Source of the DNA: Actinacidiphila bryophytorum
GTDB lineage: Bacteria; Actinomycetota; Actinomycetes; Streptomycetales; Streptomycetaceae
Reading direction: 5' to 3'
Length of the DNA stretch: 64,000 nucleotides
NCBI RefSeq assembly: GCF_016916835.1
Contig: NZ_JAFFIX010000019.1
Span: forward strand, 1-64,000
Part shown: piece by piece, positions 15,120-24,435 of the stretch
How positions within the stretch are numbered: position 1 is the first letter of the stretch
Layout: each line of letters opens with the position of its first letter
Program-made: the position numbers and the translations under genes
The notes under the pieces: generated by a model
Told to the model about the DNA's origin: nothing
Seen by the model: the letters and a program-made list of their open reading frames with translations, nothing else
Databases searched by the model: none

Positions 15120-16810
15120 ACCCCGCCGCCGTCGCTGCTACGACGAACACCGCCGCCGGTACGGCCCTTTCGGCCGGCACCACCGCAAGTCCCGGCTCCG
15201 CCGGGCGGTCCGCAACCGGTCACGTCACCTTCCTGGGTGCCGGGCCCGGTGACCCCGGGCTGCTGACCCTGCGCGCCGTCGAGGCGCTCGCCCACGCCGA
15301 CCTGCTGGTCGGCGACAGGCCCGTGCTCGACGTCGTCCGCACCCACGCCCGCACGGACGTGAACACGGCGGAACCGGCCGCGGACGGTGAGGTGTTGGAC
15401 ACCTCCGCCATCGCCGATGCCGCTTCACAGCTTGTCATGGCGTCCGCGCGGACCGGCAAGCGGGTGGTGCGTGCGGTGGCCGGCGACCCCGGGCTCGACG
15501 CCTGCGCCGCCGCGGAGATGCTGGCCTGCGCCCAGGCGGGCATCCCCTTCGAGGTCGTCCCCGGCATCGCCAGCGCGGTGGGCGTGCCTGCCTACGCCGG
15601 TGTGCCGCTCAGCGGCGACGTGCGCTTCGTGGACGCGGCCACCGCGTCCGACAGGTGCTGGAGCGAGGTCGGCGCGAGCGACGCGACACTGGTGGTCTCC
15701 ACGACGCTGCAGACGGTCGCCGCGACCGCCGCCGAGCTGATCGGCTCGGGCCGCAGGCCCGACACCCTGCTGTCGGTGACCGTGGCCGGCACCACCACCC
15801 GGCAGCGCACCTGGACCGCGACGCTGGCCACCATCGCGGCGGAGCTGAAGGCGACCAAGGCGCTGCCGACGCCTGAGGGCCCGATCGCGGCGATAGCCGT
15901 GGTCGGGGAGCGGGCCGGCCAGCGCGAGCACCTGTCGTGGTTCGAGACCAAGCCGCTGTTCGGCTGGCGGGTGCTCGTGCCGCGCACCAAGGAGCAGGCC
16001 GCGTCGCTCTCCGACCAGCTGCGCTCGTACGGTGCGGTGCCGCACGAGGTGCCGACCATCGCGGTCGAGCCGCCGCGCACCCCGCAGCAGATGGAGCGCG
16101 CGGTCAAGGGCCTGGTCACCGGGCGCTACGAGTGGATCGCCTTCACCTCGGTCAACGCCGTCAAGGCCGTGCGGGAGAAGTTCGAGGAGTACGGCCTGGA
16201 CGCCCGCGCCTTCGCCGGGATAAAGGTCGCAGCCGTCGGCGAGCAGACCGCGCAGGCGCTGGTCGAGTTCGGCGTCAAGCCGGACCTGGTGCCCAGCGGC
16301 GAGCAGTCCGCGGCCGGGCTGCTGGAGGACTGGCCGCCCTACGACCCGGTCTTCGACCCGATCGACCGGGTGTTCCTGCCGCGCGCCGACATCGCCACCG
16401 AGACGCTGGTGGCGGGCCTGGTCGAGCTGGGCTGGGAGGTCGACGACGTGACCGCCTACCGGACGGTGCGCGCCTCGCCGCCGCCGGCCGACACCCGTGA
16501 GGCCATCAAGGGCGGCGGTTTCGACGCGGTGCTCTTCACCTCGTCCTCGACCGTGCGCAACCTCGTCGGCATCGCGGGCAAGCCGCACAACGTCACGGTG
16601 ATCGCCTGCATCGGCCCCGCGACGGCCAAGACCGCCGAGGAGCACGGGCTGCGGGTCGACGTGATGGCGCCCGAGCCGTCCGTGCACGCCCTCGCGCAGG
16701 CGCTGGCCGACTTCGGCGTCGCCCGCCGTGAGGCCGCGGCCCTCGCGGGCGACCCGGTCACCCGGCCCAGCGAGCGCCGCCCCGGCGCCCGCCGCCGCGC
16801 CCGCGTCTGA
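15116..16810 (+). CDS. hemD: HemD fusion: SUMT-like domain plus uroporphyrinogen-III synthase
   Basis: This 564-residue protein has two domains. Residues about 36-265 resemble uroporphyrinogen-III C-methyltransferase, with the SAM loop GAGPGDPGLLTLRA, VVPGIASAVG and VAGTTTRQRTW. Residues about 282-560 are HemD, opening FGWRVLVPRTKEQ, with AFTSVNAVKA and a later FTSSSTVRNL. HemD cyclises hydroxymethylbilane to uroporphyrinogen III. The methyltransferase half has VAGDPGLDA (121-129) where active enzymes have a GGDPFVFGRG block, so its activity is doubtful. The TTG at 15116 overlaps the hemC stop and has GGGGGAG at 15101-15107. Such fusions are usual in Streptomyces. Confidence 0.93.
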   Translation: MNPAAVAATTNTAAGTALSAGTTASPGSAGRSATGHVTFLGAGPGDPGLLTLRAVEALAHADLLVGDRPVLDVVRTHARTDVNTAEPAADGEVLDTSAIADAASQLVMASARTGKRVVRAVAGDPGLDACAAAEMLACAQAGIPFEVVPGIASAVGVPAYAGVPLSGDVRFVDAATASDRCWSEVGASDATLVVSTTLQTVAATAAELIGSGRRPDTLLSVTVAGTTTRQRTWTATLATIAAELKATKALPTPEGPIAAIAVVGERAGQREHLSWFETKPLFGWRVLVPRTKEQAASLSDQLRSYGAVPHEVPTIAVEPPRTPQQMERAVKGLVTGRYEWIAFTSVNAVKAVREKFEEYGLDARAFAGIKVAAVGEQTAQALVEFGVKPDLVPSGEQSAAGLLEDWPPYDPVFDPIDRVFLPRADIATETLVAGLVELGWEVDDVTAYRTVRASPPPADTREAIKGGGFDAVLFTSSSTVRNLVGIAGKPHNVTVIACIGPATAKTAEEHGLRVDVMAPEPSVHALAQALADFGVARREAAALAGDPVTRPSERRPGARRRARV

Positions 16811-16883
16811 GCCCGAACCCGGGGCTCCCGCCGCCGACTCGGCGTCGGGAAGAGCACGCCCCGGGCGGGCGTACCGTGGAGGA

Positions 16884-17867
16884 ATGGTGAGCTACGGTGA
16901 GTTCCCCGGGGCGCGGCCGCGACGGCTGCGTACGACCCCGGCGATGCGGCGCCTGGTCGCGGAGACCCGGCTGGACGCGGCGGAGCTGATCCTGCCGGCG
17001 TTCGTACGCGAGGGTATCAGCGAGCCGCAGGCGATCTCCTCGATGCCCGGCGTCTACCAGCACACCCGCGACAGCCTGCGCAAGGCCGCCGTCGAGGCGG
17101 CGACCGCGGGTGTCGGCGGGATCATGCTGTTCGGGGTGCCCGAGGTCAAGGACGCGGTCGGCAGCCAGGGCACGGAGCCCGACGGCATCCTGCAACTGGC
17201 CATCAGGGACGTCGTCGAGGAGGTCGGCGACGCGCTCGTGGTCATGTCCGACCTGTGCCTGGACGAGTACACCGACCACGGCCACTGCGGCGTCCTGGAC
17301 GCCGAGGGCCGGGTCGACAACGACGCCACCCTGGAGCGCTACGCCGAGATGGCCCAGGTCCAGGCGGACGCCGGCGTCCACGTGGTCGGCCCCTCGGGGA
17401 TGATGGACGGCCAGGTCGGCGTGGTCCGCGACGCGCTGGACGAGATCGGCCGGCAGGATGTGGCGATCCTGGCGTACACCGTGAAGTACGCCTCCGCCTA
17501 CTTCGGCCCCTTCCGCGAGGCCGTGAACTCCTCGCTCAAGGGCGACCGCAAGACCTACCAGCAGGACCCGGCGAACTTCCGCGAGTCGATGCGCGAACTG
17601 GCCCTCGACCTCGCCGAGGGCGCCGACATGGTGATGGTCAAGCCCGCGCTGCCGTACCTGGACGTGCTGCGCAAGGTCGCCGACACCGTGGACGTACCGG
17701 TGGCGGCGTACCAGATCTCCGGTGAGTACGCGATGGTCGAGGCGGCCGCGGCCAACGGCTGGATCGACCGCGAGCGCGCCATCATGGAGGCGCTCACCTC
17801 GATCCGCCGGGCCGGCGCCAACATGATCCTGACGTACTGGGCGACCGAGGTCGCCCAGCGCCTGTAG
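16884..17867 (+). CDS. hemB: Delta-aminolevulinic acid dehydratase (porphobilinogen synthase) HemB
   Basis: This 327-residue enzyme condenses two 5-aminolevulinates to porphobilinogen. The metal cysteine region is SDLCLDEYTDHGHCGVL, and the two active-site lysines sit in YTVKYASAYFGPF and VMVKPALPYLD. PSGMMDGQVG and YQISGEYAM are also invariant family blocks. ATG 16884 directly abuts GGAGGA (16878-16883), so the GTG one codon later may be the real start. It follows the hemD fusion by 73 bp and ends three bases before the convergent acyltransferase gene. Together with HemA, HemC and HemD it supplies uroporphyrinogen III. Confidence 0.95.
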   Translation: MVSYGEFPGARPRRLRTTPAMRRLVAETRLDAAELILPAFVREGISEPQAISSMPGVYQHTRDSLRKAAVEAATAGVGGIMLFGVPEVKDAVGSQGTEPDGILQLAIRDVVEEVGDALVVMSDLCLDEYTDHGHCGVLDAEGRVDNDATLERYAEMAQVQADAGVHVVGPSGMMDGQVGVVRDALDEIGRQDVAILAYTVKYASAYFGPFREAVNSSLKGDRKTYQQDPANFRESMRELALDLAEGADMVMVKPALPYLDVLRKVADTVDVPVAAYQISGEYAMVEAAAANGWIDRERAIMEALTSIRRAGANMILTYWATEVAQRL

Positions 17868-17870
17868 CTC

Positions 17871-19037
17871 CTACGACGGCGGCCGCACCGCGGCGGCCCG
17901 GGCCGGGGACAGCCAGTTCTTCAGCCAGGCCGCCGCGGGGCGTTCGATGAGCCGGTGGATGAGGTAGGCCGCCAGGACCATGACCGGCACGATGCACGCC
18001 ACCAGCGCGTACGGCGACATGTGGTGCCGCCCGTGCCGGATGATCTCCCAGCCGATGTCCTCGTGGATCAGGTACAGCGGGTAGGTGATCGAGCCGGCCA
18101 CCGTCATCCAGCGCCAGTTGATGAAGTCCAGCTTGCCCAGGGCCGCCGCGATCACCACCGCGTAGAAGAGGGTGACGAGCACCATGGACACCGTCCAGGA
18201 CTCGTCGACCTTGGTGACCCGCTCGGAACCGGCCACCAGGACCTTCATCTGGTGCTGCCCGTCCAGCCAGGAGGCGGCGGTCAGCAGCCACAGCTCGGGG
18301 CGCGGCCCGAAGCGGTACATCAGGTAGATCGCGACACCGCCGATGAAGAACGGCGAGTAGACGGGGTTGGCGACGACGTTGAGCAGCTTGTCGCCGGTGG
18401 CCTCGGCGATGACCGAGGCGGCCAGCCAGATGACGCAGAAGCTGACGACCCTGCGGTAGGTCAGGCCCATCACGACGACGACGGCGAAGAGCATGTAGAA
18501 GCGCAGCTCCGCCCACAGCGACCAGTACACGCCGTCCACGTCGTGGACGTGCAGCCCCTGCTGCACCATCGTGGCGTTGGTCAGCACGTCGGTGAGTTCC
18601 AGCTTGGTGCCGCCGGGCCGGAAGTACAGCACGGCCGTGGTGAGGATCAGGCCCACCCAGTACGCCGGGTACAGGCGGATGAAGCGGGACACCGCGAACT
18701 GCCGCGGTGTGCGCCCCCAGCAGGACAGGCAGATCACGAAGCCGCTGATCAGGAAGAACAGGTACACCCCGAGCCAGCCGTATATCGCGAACTTGTTCCC
18801 GGTCGGGAAGACCGCGGCCGTGCTCTTGCCCCAGTAGTGCACCCGGTTGTAGGCCATGTAGTGGTAGGCGACGACCATCAGCGCGGCGACCAGCCGCAGC
18901 CCGTCCAGGACGTACAGCCGCCGCTTGCCGGGGTGCTTGGCCACCGGCGGTGCGGGGCGCGGGTCGGGATCGGCGCGTGGCAGTGGCACCGCGGCGTGCC
19001 TGGGGAGGATCCGGCCCTCGTCCACGGGTGAGGTCAT
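17871..19037 (-). CDS. Acyltransferase family 3 membrane protein (OafA/YrhL-like)
   Basis: A 388-residue integral membrane protein with about ten hydrophobic helices. The family hallmarks are LDGLRLVAALMVVAYHY near the first helix (the catalytic-type histidine) and FFLISGFVICLSCWGRTPRQFAVSRFIRLYPAYWVG. Such proteins transfer acyl groups to exported sugars, antibiotics or peptidoglycan. The ATG at 19037 fits the cytoplasmic Pro/Arg-rich N terminus. The acceptor is unknown. It is convergent with hemB, with only three bases between stops, and no terminator hairpin is evident there. Confidence 0.88.
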   Translation of the reverse strand: MTSPVDEGRILPRHAAVPLPRADPDPRPAPPVAKHPGKRRLYVLDGLRLVAALMVVAYHYMAYNRVHYWGKSTAAVFPTGNKFAIYGWLGVYLFFLISGFVICLSCWGRTPRQFAVSRFIRLYPAYWVGLILTTAVLYFRPGGTKLELTDVLTNATMVQQGLHVHDVDGVYWSLWAELRFYMLFAVVVVMGLTYRRVVSFCVIWLAASVIAEATGDKLLNVVANPVYSPFFIGGVAIYLMYRFGPRPELWLLTAASWLDGQHQMKVLVAGSERVTKVDESWTVSMVLVTLFYAVVIAAALGKLDFINWRWMTVAGSITYPLYLIHEDIGWEIIRHGRHHMSPYALVACIVPVMVLAAYLIHRLIERPAAAWLKNWLSPARAAAVRPPS

Positions 19038-19112
19038 TCGCTGTGTCCCGCCTTATCTGTCCTGCCGGCACGTCACACGTGAAGGGGACACGTGCGGGAA
19101 CAAACTATCGTG

Positions 19113-20348
19113 TCACAGCCGCAGGACGACCAGGGCGGTGTCGTCGGTGGCACCGGTCGGCGGGATCAGCTCGGCGAGCAGCGTGTCGGCCAGGCTCTCC
19201 GGGTCGAACAGCGCCCGGTGCCGCAGTGCGGACGCCAGCCGTGCCAGCCCCACGTCGATGTCCTCGTGGCGCCGCTCGATCAGCCCGTCGGTGTACAGGA
19301 CCAGGGTGGAGCCGGCCGTGAAGTCCACGGTGGCCTGCGGTCGCGGCTGGTGGTCCGGGCGGGCGCCGAGCGGCGGGTCGGTGGCCTGGTCGAGGAACTG
19401 CACCGAGCCGTCGGGGTGCAGCAGCGCGGCCGGCGGGTGGCCCGCGTTGCTGTACGTGATGGTGCGCTCCGGCCAGTCGATGAAGGCCTTGACCACCGTG
19501 GTGGACTCGGCGCCCTCCACGGACCTGGCGTACAGCCCGAGCGCGTCCAGCGCCTCCGCGGGACCGGAGGTGACCCGGGCGGCGGCGCTCAGCGCGCTTC
19601 TGAGCTGGCCCATCACGCTGGCGGCACTCAGGCCGTGCCCGACGACGTCGCCGACGGCGACCGAGGCGCGGTCGCCCGGCAGCTCCACCAGGTCGTACCA
19701 GTCGCCGCACACGTTGAGCGCGCTGACCGCGGGCTGGTAGCGTACGGCGGCCCGGTGGCCGACGGGGCGGGGCGCGGGCAGCAGCGCGGCCTGCAGGGTC
19801 AGCGCCACTTCCCGCTCGCGGGCGTGCGCCTCGCGCATCCGCGCGTTCACCTCCTGCAGCTCGCGCGCCCGCATGTACAGCTCGGCCCTCAGCTTGGCGT
19901 CGTCGGGCCGGCCGCCGCTCTGTGCCCGCATGAAGGCCGTGACCTCCTCGACCCGGTGGGCGATCAGCACGACCTCGCCTGCGGCGTCGAGGATCGGGGT
20001 GTTGATCGTGCTCCAGTAGCGCTCCTCGAACGTGCCGGGGCGGTCGGGAAGCTCGACGTCGTAGCGCTGGAGGGCGAGGCTGTCGCGCTCCCGGGTGGCG
20101 AGCACATGGCGCAGGGAGGCGCCCAGGCTCGTCGGGCCGTTCGCGGTGTCCGCCCGCTGGGGGCTGTCCGGGAAGACGTCGAAGATGTAGCGGCCGGTGA
20201 GGTCGTCCAGGGAGCGGCCGGACAGCAGCACATACGCGTCGTTGGCGTCGGCGAAGCACAGCTCGGGGGTGAGCAGCGCGATACCGGCGGGCAGCCTCTT
20301 GTAGACCGCCCGGTAGTCGATCTCCGGTTGCGTCCCCTCTTCCGCCAC
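19113..20348 (-). CDS. PAS-domain PP2C (SpoIIE-type) serine phosphatase
   Basis: About 411 residues: an N-terminal PAS domain (about 10-120, with LLTPELCFADANDAYVLLSGRSLDDLTGR), a short coiled linker with RARELQEVNARMREAHARER, and a SpoIIE-type PP2C domain (about 185-410). Metal ligands are seen in CGDWYDLV, VGDVVGHGLSAA, LYTDGLIERR and ATDDTALVVL. Such proteins dephosphorylate anti-anti-sigma factors in partner-switching systems. The GTG at 20348 is a compromise, since the frame is open to 20474 and no start has a strong Shine-Dalgarno sequence. No anti-sigma partner is next to it. Confidence 0.87.
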   Translation of the reverse strand: MAEEGTQPEIDYRAVYKRLPAGIALLTPELCFADANDAYVLLSGRSLDDLTGRYIFDVFPDSPQRADTANGPTSLGASLRHVLATRERDSLALQRYDVELPDRPGTFEERYWSTINTPILDAAGEVVLIAHRVEEVTAFMRAQSGGRPDDAKLRAELYMRARELQEVNARMREAHAREREVALTLQAALLPAPRPVGHRAAVRYQPAVSALNVCGDWYDLVELPGDRASVAVGDVVGHGLSAASVMGQLRSALSAAARVTSGPAEALDALGLYARSVEGAESTTVVKAFIDWPERTITYSNAGHPPAALLHPDGSVQFLDQATDPPLGARPDHQPRPQATVDFTAGSTLVLYTDGLIERRHEDIDVGLARLASALRHRALFDPESLADTLLAELIPPTGATDDTALVVLRL

Positions 20349-20504
20349 GTGCCGCCTGCCCGCTTCGTGCCGACATTGCCCTACCCACCATCGCACCACA
20401 GGTGGCCTGCCCCCGCCCGCCGAGGCGGGGGCAGCTGCGGCACCCGGCGTACGGGCGGCGGGCGCACGGCCCACTGCGGGCCTGTCGCGGGGCCTACTGC
20501 GGGG

Positions 20505-22301
20505 TCAGAGCCGCTCGGGGGCGCGGATCCCGAGCAGCCACAGGCCCTGCCGCAGGGTGCGGGCGGTCACGTCGCACAGGAACAGCCGGTTCTCCACCTG
20601 GGCCGGGCCGCCGTCGGCGGTGAGCACCGGGCACTGCTCGTAGAAGGTGGTGAAGAGCGAGGCGAGGTGGAAGAGGTAGGACGCCAGCCGGTGCGGCTCG
20701 TAGACCCCGGCGACCTCGGCGAGGGTGTCGCCGAAGGCGTCCAGGTGCAGGCCGAGCGCCCGCTCGGCTGCCTCCAGCGGCAGCTCGGGGTGCGCGACCG
20801 CCCGCTGCCCCTCCCCGGCCTTGCGGAAGATCGACCGGGTCCTGGCGTAGGCGTACTGCACGTAGACGCTGGTGTCGCCGTTGAGCGACACCATCCGGTC
20901 GAGGTCGAAGACGTAGTCCCGGCCGAGGGAGGTGGACAGGTCGGCGTACTTCACCGCGCCGATGCCGACCTGGACGCCGTTGGCGGTGATCTCCTCCTCG
21001 GTCAGGCCGATCTTCTCGCCCTTCTCCCTGACCACGGCCGTGGCCCGCTGCACCGCCTCGTCCAGCAGGTCCTCCAGCTTGACGCTCTCGCCCGCCCTGG
21101 TCTTGAACGGCTTGCCGTCCTTGCCCAGCAGGGTGCCGAACGGCAGGTGCCGCGCGGTGACCTCGTCGGTGAGCCAGCCGGCCCGCCTGGCGGTCTCGAA
21201 GACCATCCGGAAGTGCAGCGACTGCCGGACGTCGACCACGTAGAGCAGGGTGTCGGCGTGCAGGTCGCCGGTCCTGTTGCGGATCGCGGACAGGTCGGTG
21301 GCCGCGTAGCCGAAGCCGCCGTCGGTCTTGCGGACGATCAGCGGGACCGGCTCACCGTCCTTGCCCTTGATGTCGTCGAAGAAGACGCACAGCGCGCCGT
21401 TCGACCACACCGCGACACCGGACTTCTCCAGCAGGTCGCAGGTCTCGACCAGCATGTCGTTGTAACCGGACTCGCCGACGATGTCCTCGTCGCGGATCTC
21501 GATGTCCAGCTTGCGGTAGACCGAGTCGAAGTAGATCTTCGACTCGTCCACGAACCGCTGCCACAGCGCGACCGTCTCCGGGTCGCCCGCCTGCAGGTCC
21601 ACCACCCGGCGCCTGGCCCGCTCCTTGAAGGCCTCGTCGGACCTGAACAGCGCGCCCGAGGCCTTGTAGGTCCGGTCGAGCCGGGACATCGAGGCCTCGC
21701 CCGTGTCGCCCTCGTCCTCGCTGTGGTCCAGCTCGTGCGGGTGCTCGATCAGGTACTGCACGAGCATGCCGAACTGGGTGCCCCAGTCGCCGATGTGGTG
21801 CCTGCGCACGACCTGCTCGCCGCCGAACTCCAGGATCTTCACGATCGCGTCGCCGATCACCGAGGACCGCAGGTGGCCGACGTGCATCTCCTTGGCCACG
21901 TTCGGCTGCGCGTAGTCGACCACGGTGGTGCCCGGGTGCTCCTTGAGCGGCACCCCGAGCCGGTCGTCGGCGGCCCGGGCGGCGAGATTGCGGGTGATGG
22001 CCGCGTCGGACACGGTGATGTTGAGGAAGCCGGGACCCGACACCTCGACCGCGGCGATCGTGTCGTCGCCGTCGGCGCCCGCGCCACCCGCGGTGGGCAG
22101 CGCGGCGGCGACCTCGGCGGCCAGCACCCGCGGGTCGGCCTTCTGCCGCTTGGCCAGGCCCAGCACGCCGTTGGCCTGGAAGTCCGCCCGGTCGCTACGT
22201 CGCAGCAGCGGGTCGGCACCGGTGGCCGACGGCACGGCCGCCGCGAGGGCGGCCGAGACACGCTGCTGGAGCGAGGCGGAAAGGGAAGCGACCGAGGCCA
22301 T
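20505..22301 (-). CDS. argS: Arginyl-tRNA synthetase
   Basis: A 598-residue class I synthetase charging tRNA(Arg). The N-terminal additional domain (about 1-100) binds the tRNA D-loop. The ATP-binding HIGH-type motif is HVGHLRSS in NVAKEMHVGHLRSSVIGD. GKDGKPFKTRAGESVKLEDLL occupies the place of the KMSKS loop, which is degenerate in ArgRS. The C-terminal DALR anticodon domain runs to LRQGLWLLGIRAPERL. ATG at 22301 matches homologues, though no good Shine-Dalgarno sequence precedes it. It is divergent from lysS with a 231-bp gap containing two DnaA boxes. Confidence 0.96.
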   Translation of the reverse strand: MASVASLSASLQQRVSAALAAAVPSATGADPLLRRSDRADFQANGVLGLAKRQKADPRVLAAEVAAALPTAGGAGADGDDTIAAVEVSGPGFLNITVSDAAITRNLAARAADDRLGVPLKEHPGTTVVDYAQPNVAKEMHVGHLRSSVIGDAIVKILEFGGEQVVRRHHIGDWGTQFGMLVQYLIEHPHELDHSEDEGDTGEASMSRLDRTYKASGALFRSDEAFKERARRRVVDLQAGDPETVALWQRFVDESKIYFDSVYRKLDIEIRDEDIVGESGYNDMLVETCDLLEKSGVAVWSNGALCVFFDDIKGKDGEPVPLIVRKTDGGFGYAATDLSAIRNRTGDLHADTLLYVVDVRQSLHFRMVFETARRAGWLTDEVTARHLPFGTLLGKDGKPFKTRAGESVKLEDLLDEAVQRATAVVREKGEKIGLTEEEITANGVQVGIGAVKYADLSTSLGRDYVFDLDRMVSLNGDTSVYVQYAYARTRSIFRKAGEGQRAVAHPELPLEAAERALGLHLDAFGDTLAEVAGVYEPHRLASYLFHLASLFTTFYEQCPVLTADGGPAQVENRLFLCDVTARTLRQGLWLLGIRAPERL

Positions 22302-22405
22302 GGAGGTGCCGTTTCGTGTGTCGGGATCGTGGGTGTGCAGCACGTGGTCGCGCCACGCGGCTGCGAGCCTCCAGTCTCCCATGCGCGAGGCGATCGGCGA
22401 GCGGG

Positions 22406-22443
22406 TTATCCACAGGGCGGCGTACCGCGTGGAGTTGTCCACA
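22406..22443 (+). promoter_or_regulatory. Two directly repeated DnaA boxes between argS and lysS
   Basis: TTATCCACA at 22406-22414 and TTGTCCACA at 22435-22443 lie in the same orientation, 29 bp apart. The second is the form preferred by Streptomyces DnaA and the first is the E. coli consensus. No dnaA or dnaN gene is nearby, so this is not oriC. Confidence 0.6.
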
Positions 22444-22532
22444 GGGGTGGCGGGGCGGAGGGTGCGGGTCTGGGAGACTGGAGCGGTCGGGGCGCCCCAG
22501 GAGCGGCCCCCGCAGACCAGGAAGGAAGAGCC

Positions 22533-24257
22533 GTGGCTGGCAGCACCGAGACCGACTGGGTCTCCCGTTTCGCGGACGACGTCATCGCCGAGTCGGAGCG
22601 CCGCGCACCCGGGAAACCCGTTGTCGTCGCGTCCGGGCTCAGCCCCTCAGGACCGATCCACCTGGGCAACCTGCGCGAGGTCATGACCCCGCACCTGGTC
22701 GCCGACGAGATCAGGCGGCGCGGCCATGAGGTGCGGCACCTGATCTCCTGGGACGACTACGACCGCTACCGCAAGGTCCCGAACGGTGTCGCGGGCGTCG
22801 ACGCCTCATGGGCCGAGCACATCGGCAAGCCGCTGACGTCGGTGCCCGCACCGGCCGGCTCCCCGCACCCGAACTGGGCCGAGCACTTCAAGGCGCAGAT
22901 GGCGGCGGCGCTGGCCGACCTGGGCGTCGAGTACGACGGCATCAGCCAGACCGCGCAGTACACGGCGGGCACCTACCGCGACCAGGTGCTGCACGCCATG
23001 CGGCACCGCGCCGAGATCGACGCGATCCTGGCGCAGTACCGCACGAAGAAGGCGCCGGCCAAGCAGTCGCAGAAGCCGGTCGACGAGGCGGAGCTGGCAG
23101 CCGAGCAGGGCTCGGGCGCGGCCGAGGAGGACGACGGCAGCGGCAGCGGGGCCGAGTACTTCCCGTACAAGCCCTACTGCGGGCAGTGCGGCAAGGACCT
23201 CACCACCGTCACCGCCTACGACGACGAGACGACCGAGCTGACGTACACCTGCGCGTGCGGGCACGGCGAGACGGTACTGCTCAGCGAGTTCAACCGCGGC
23301 AAGCTGGTCTGGAAGGTCGACTGGCCGATGCGCTGGGCCTACGAGGGCGTCGTCTTCGAGCCGTCCGGCGTCGACCACTCCTCACCCGGGTCGTCCTTCC
23401 AGGTCGGCGGGCAGATCGTCGGGCCGATCTTCGGCGGCAGGCAGCCCATCGGGCCGATGTACGCCTTCGTCGGGATCTCCGGCATGGCCAAGATGTCCTC
23501 GTCCAAGGGCGGGGTGCCGGTGCCCGCCGACGCGCTGCAGATCATGGAGCCGCAGATTTTGCGCTGGCTCTACGCCCGCCGCCGCCCCAACCAGTCCTTC
23601 AAGATCGCCTTCGACCAGGAGATCCAGCGGCTCTACGACGAGTGGGACGCGCTGACCCGCAAGGTCGAGGACGGCACCGCGCTGCCCGGCGACGTCGCCG
23701 CCTACGCCCGCGCCGCCGGCACCGCGGCAGGCGAGCTGCCGCGCACCCCGAGGCCGCTTCCCTACCGGACGCTGGCCTCGGTCGCCGACATCACCGCGGG
23801 CGCCGAGCAGCAGACGCTGCGCATCCTCTCCGAGCTGGAGCCCGACCGGCCGCTGGCCTCGCTGGACGAGGTGCGGCCGCGGCTGGACCGGGCGGAGCAC
23901 TGGATCTCCAGCCAGGTGCCCGCAGAGCAGCGGACCGTGGTGCGGGCCGAGCCCGACACCGAGCGGCTCGCCGCACTGGACGACGCCGAGCGGGGCGCGT
24001 TGAAGCTGCTGGTCGACGGGCTCGGCTCGCACTGGTCGCTCGACGGCCTGACCACCCTGGTCTACGCGGTGCCGAAGGTGCAGGCCGGGCTCGCGCCCGA
24101 TGCCAAGCCTACGCCCGAGCTGAAGGTCGCCCAGCGGTCCTTCTTCGCGCTGCTCTACGAGCTGCTGGTCGGCCGGGACACCGGCCCCCGGCTGCCCACC
24201 CTGCTGCTCGCGGTCGGCCAGGACCGGGTGCGCACCCTGCTGGGCGCCGGCGGCTGA
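22533..24257 (+). CDS. lysS: Class I lysyl-tRNA synthetase
   Basis: This 574-residue enzyme is the archaeal-type class I LysRS, not the class II enzyme common in bacteria. Motifs are SGLSPSGPIHLGNLRE (HIGH) and MAKMSSSKG (KMSKS). A four-cysteine zinc knuckle is formed by YCGQCGKDL and TCACG (about 210-250). An acidic low-complexity insert, EEDDGSGSG, precedes it. Start GTG 22533 has AAGGAAGAG at 22521-22529. It ends at a strong hairpin at 24266. Streptomyces genomes may also carry a class II copy elsewhere, which cannot be checked here. Confidence 0.95.
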   Translation: MAGSTETDWVSRFADDVIAESERRAPGKPVVVASGLSPSGPIHLGNLREVMTPHLVADEIRRRGHEVRHLISWDDYDRYRKVPNGVAGVDASWAEHIGKPLTSVPAPAGSPHPNWAEHFKAQMAAALADLGVEYDGISQTAQYTAGTYRDQVLHAMRHRAEIDAILAQYRTKKAPAKQSQKPVDEAELAAEQGSGAAEEDDGSGSGAEYFPYKPYCGQCGKDLTTVTAYDDETTELTYTCACGHGETVLLSEFNRGKLVWKVDWPMRWAYEGVVFEPSGVDHSSPGSSFQVGGQIVGPIFGGRQPIGPMYAFVGISGMAKMSSSKGGVPVPADALQIMEPQILRWLYARRRPNQSFKIAFDQEIQRLYDEWDALTRKVEDGTALPGDVAAYARAAGTAAGELPRTPRPLPYRTLASVADITAGAEQQTLRILSELEPDRPLASLDEVRPRLDRAEHWISSQVPAEQRTVVRAEPDTERLAALDDAERGALKLLVDGLGSHWSLDGLTTLVYAVPKVQAGLAPDAKPTPELKVAQRSFFALLYELLVGRDTGPRLPTLLLAVGQDRVRTLLGAGG

Positions 24258-24265
24258 ACCTGCTC

Positions 24266-24299
24266 TCCGGGCGGCCCTGTTCCGGCAGGGCCGCCCGGA
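24266..24299 (+). terminator. Terminator after lysS
   Basis: Positions 24266-24279 and 24286-24299 are perfect 14-bp complements with a 6-base loop, nine bases after the lysS stop. Confidence 0.8.
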
Positions 24300-24435
24300 T
24301 GACGAAACCCCCTGCCACCCGGGCAGGGTGGGCGGGCCGTCAGGGTGAGATAGGAGCGGCGCGGGCGTCGGGCCTGGCCGGCGGTGGGATCCATAGCTTC
24401 CCGCCAGCAGCCGGACCCGATGGGAGCCCCGCCGT

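Noticed and set aside
22406..22443. Chromosomal origin at the DnaA boxes
   Set aside because: Only two boxes are present, there is no AT-rich unwinding element, and dnaA, dnaN, gyrB and rpmH are not nearby.
19092..24257. Very long open frame of more than 1,700 codons on the plus strand
   Set aside because: Its first two thirds run antisense to the PP2C phosphatase and argS, and only the last 574 codons (from GTG 22533) show a real protein family, LysRS. High GC leaves antisense frames open.
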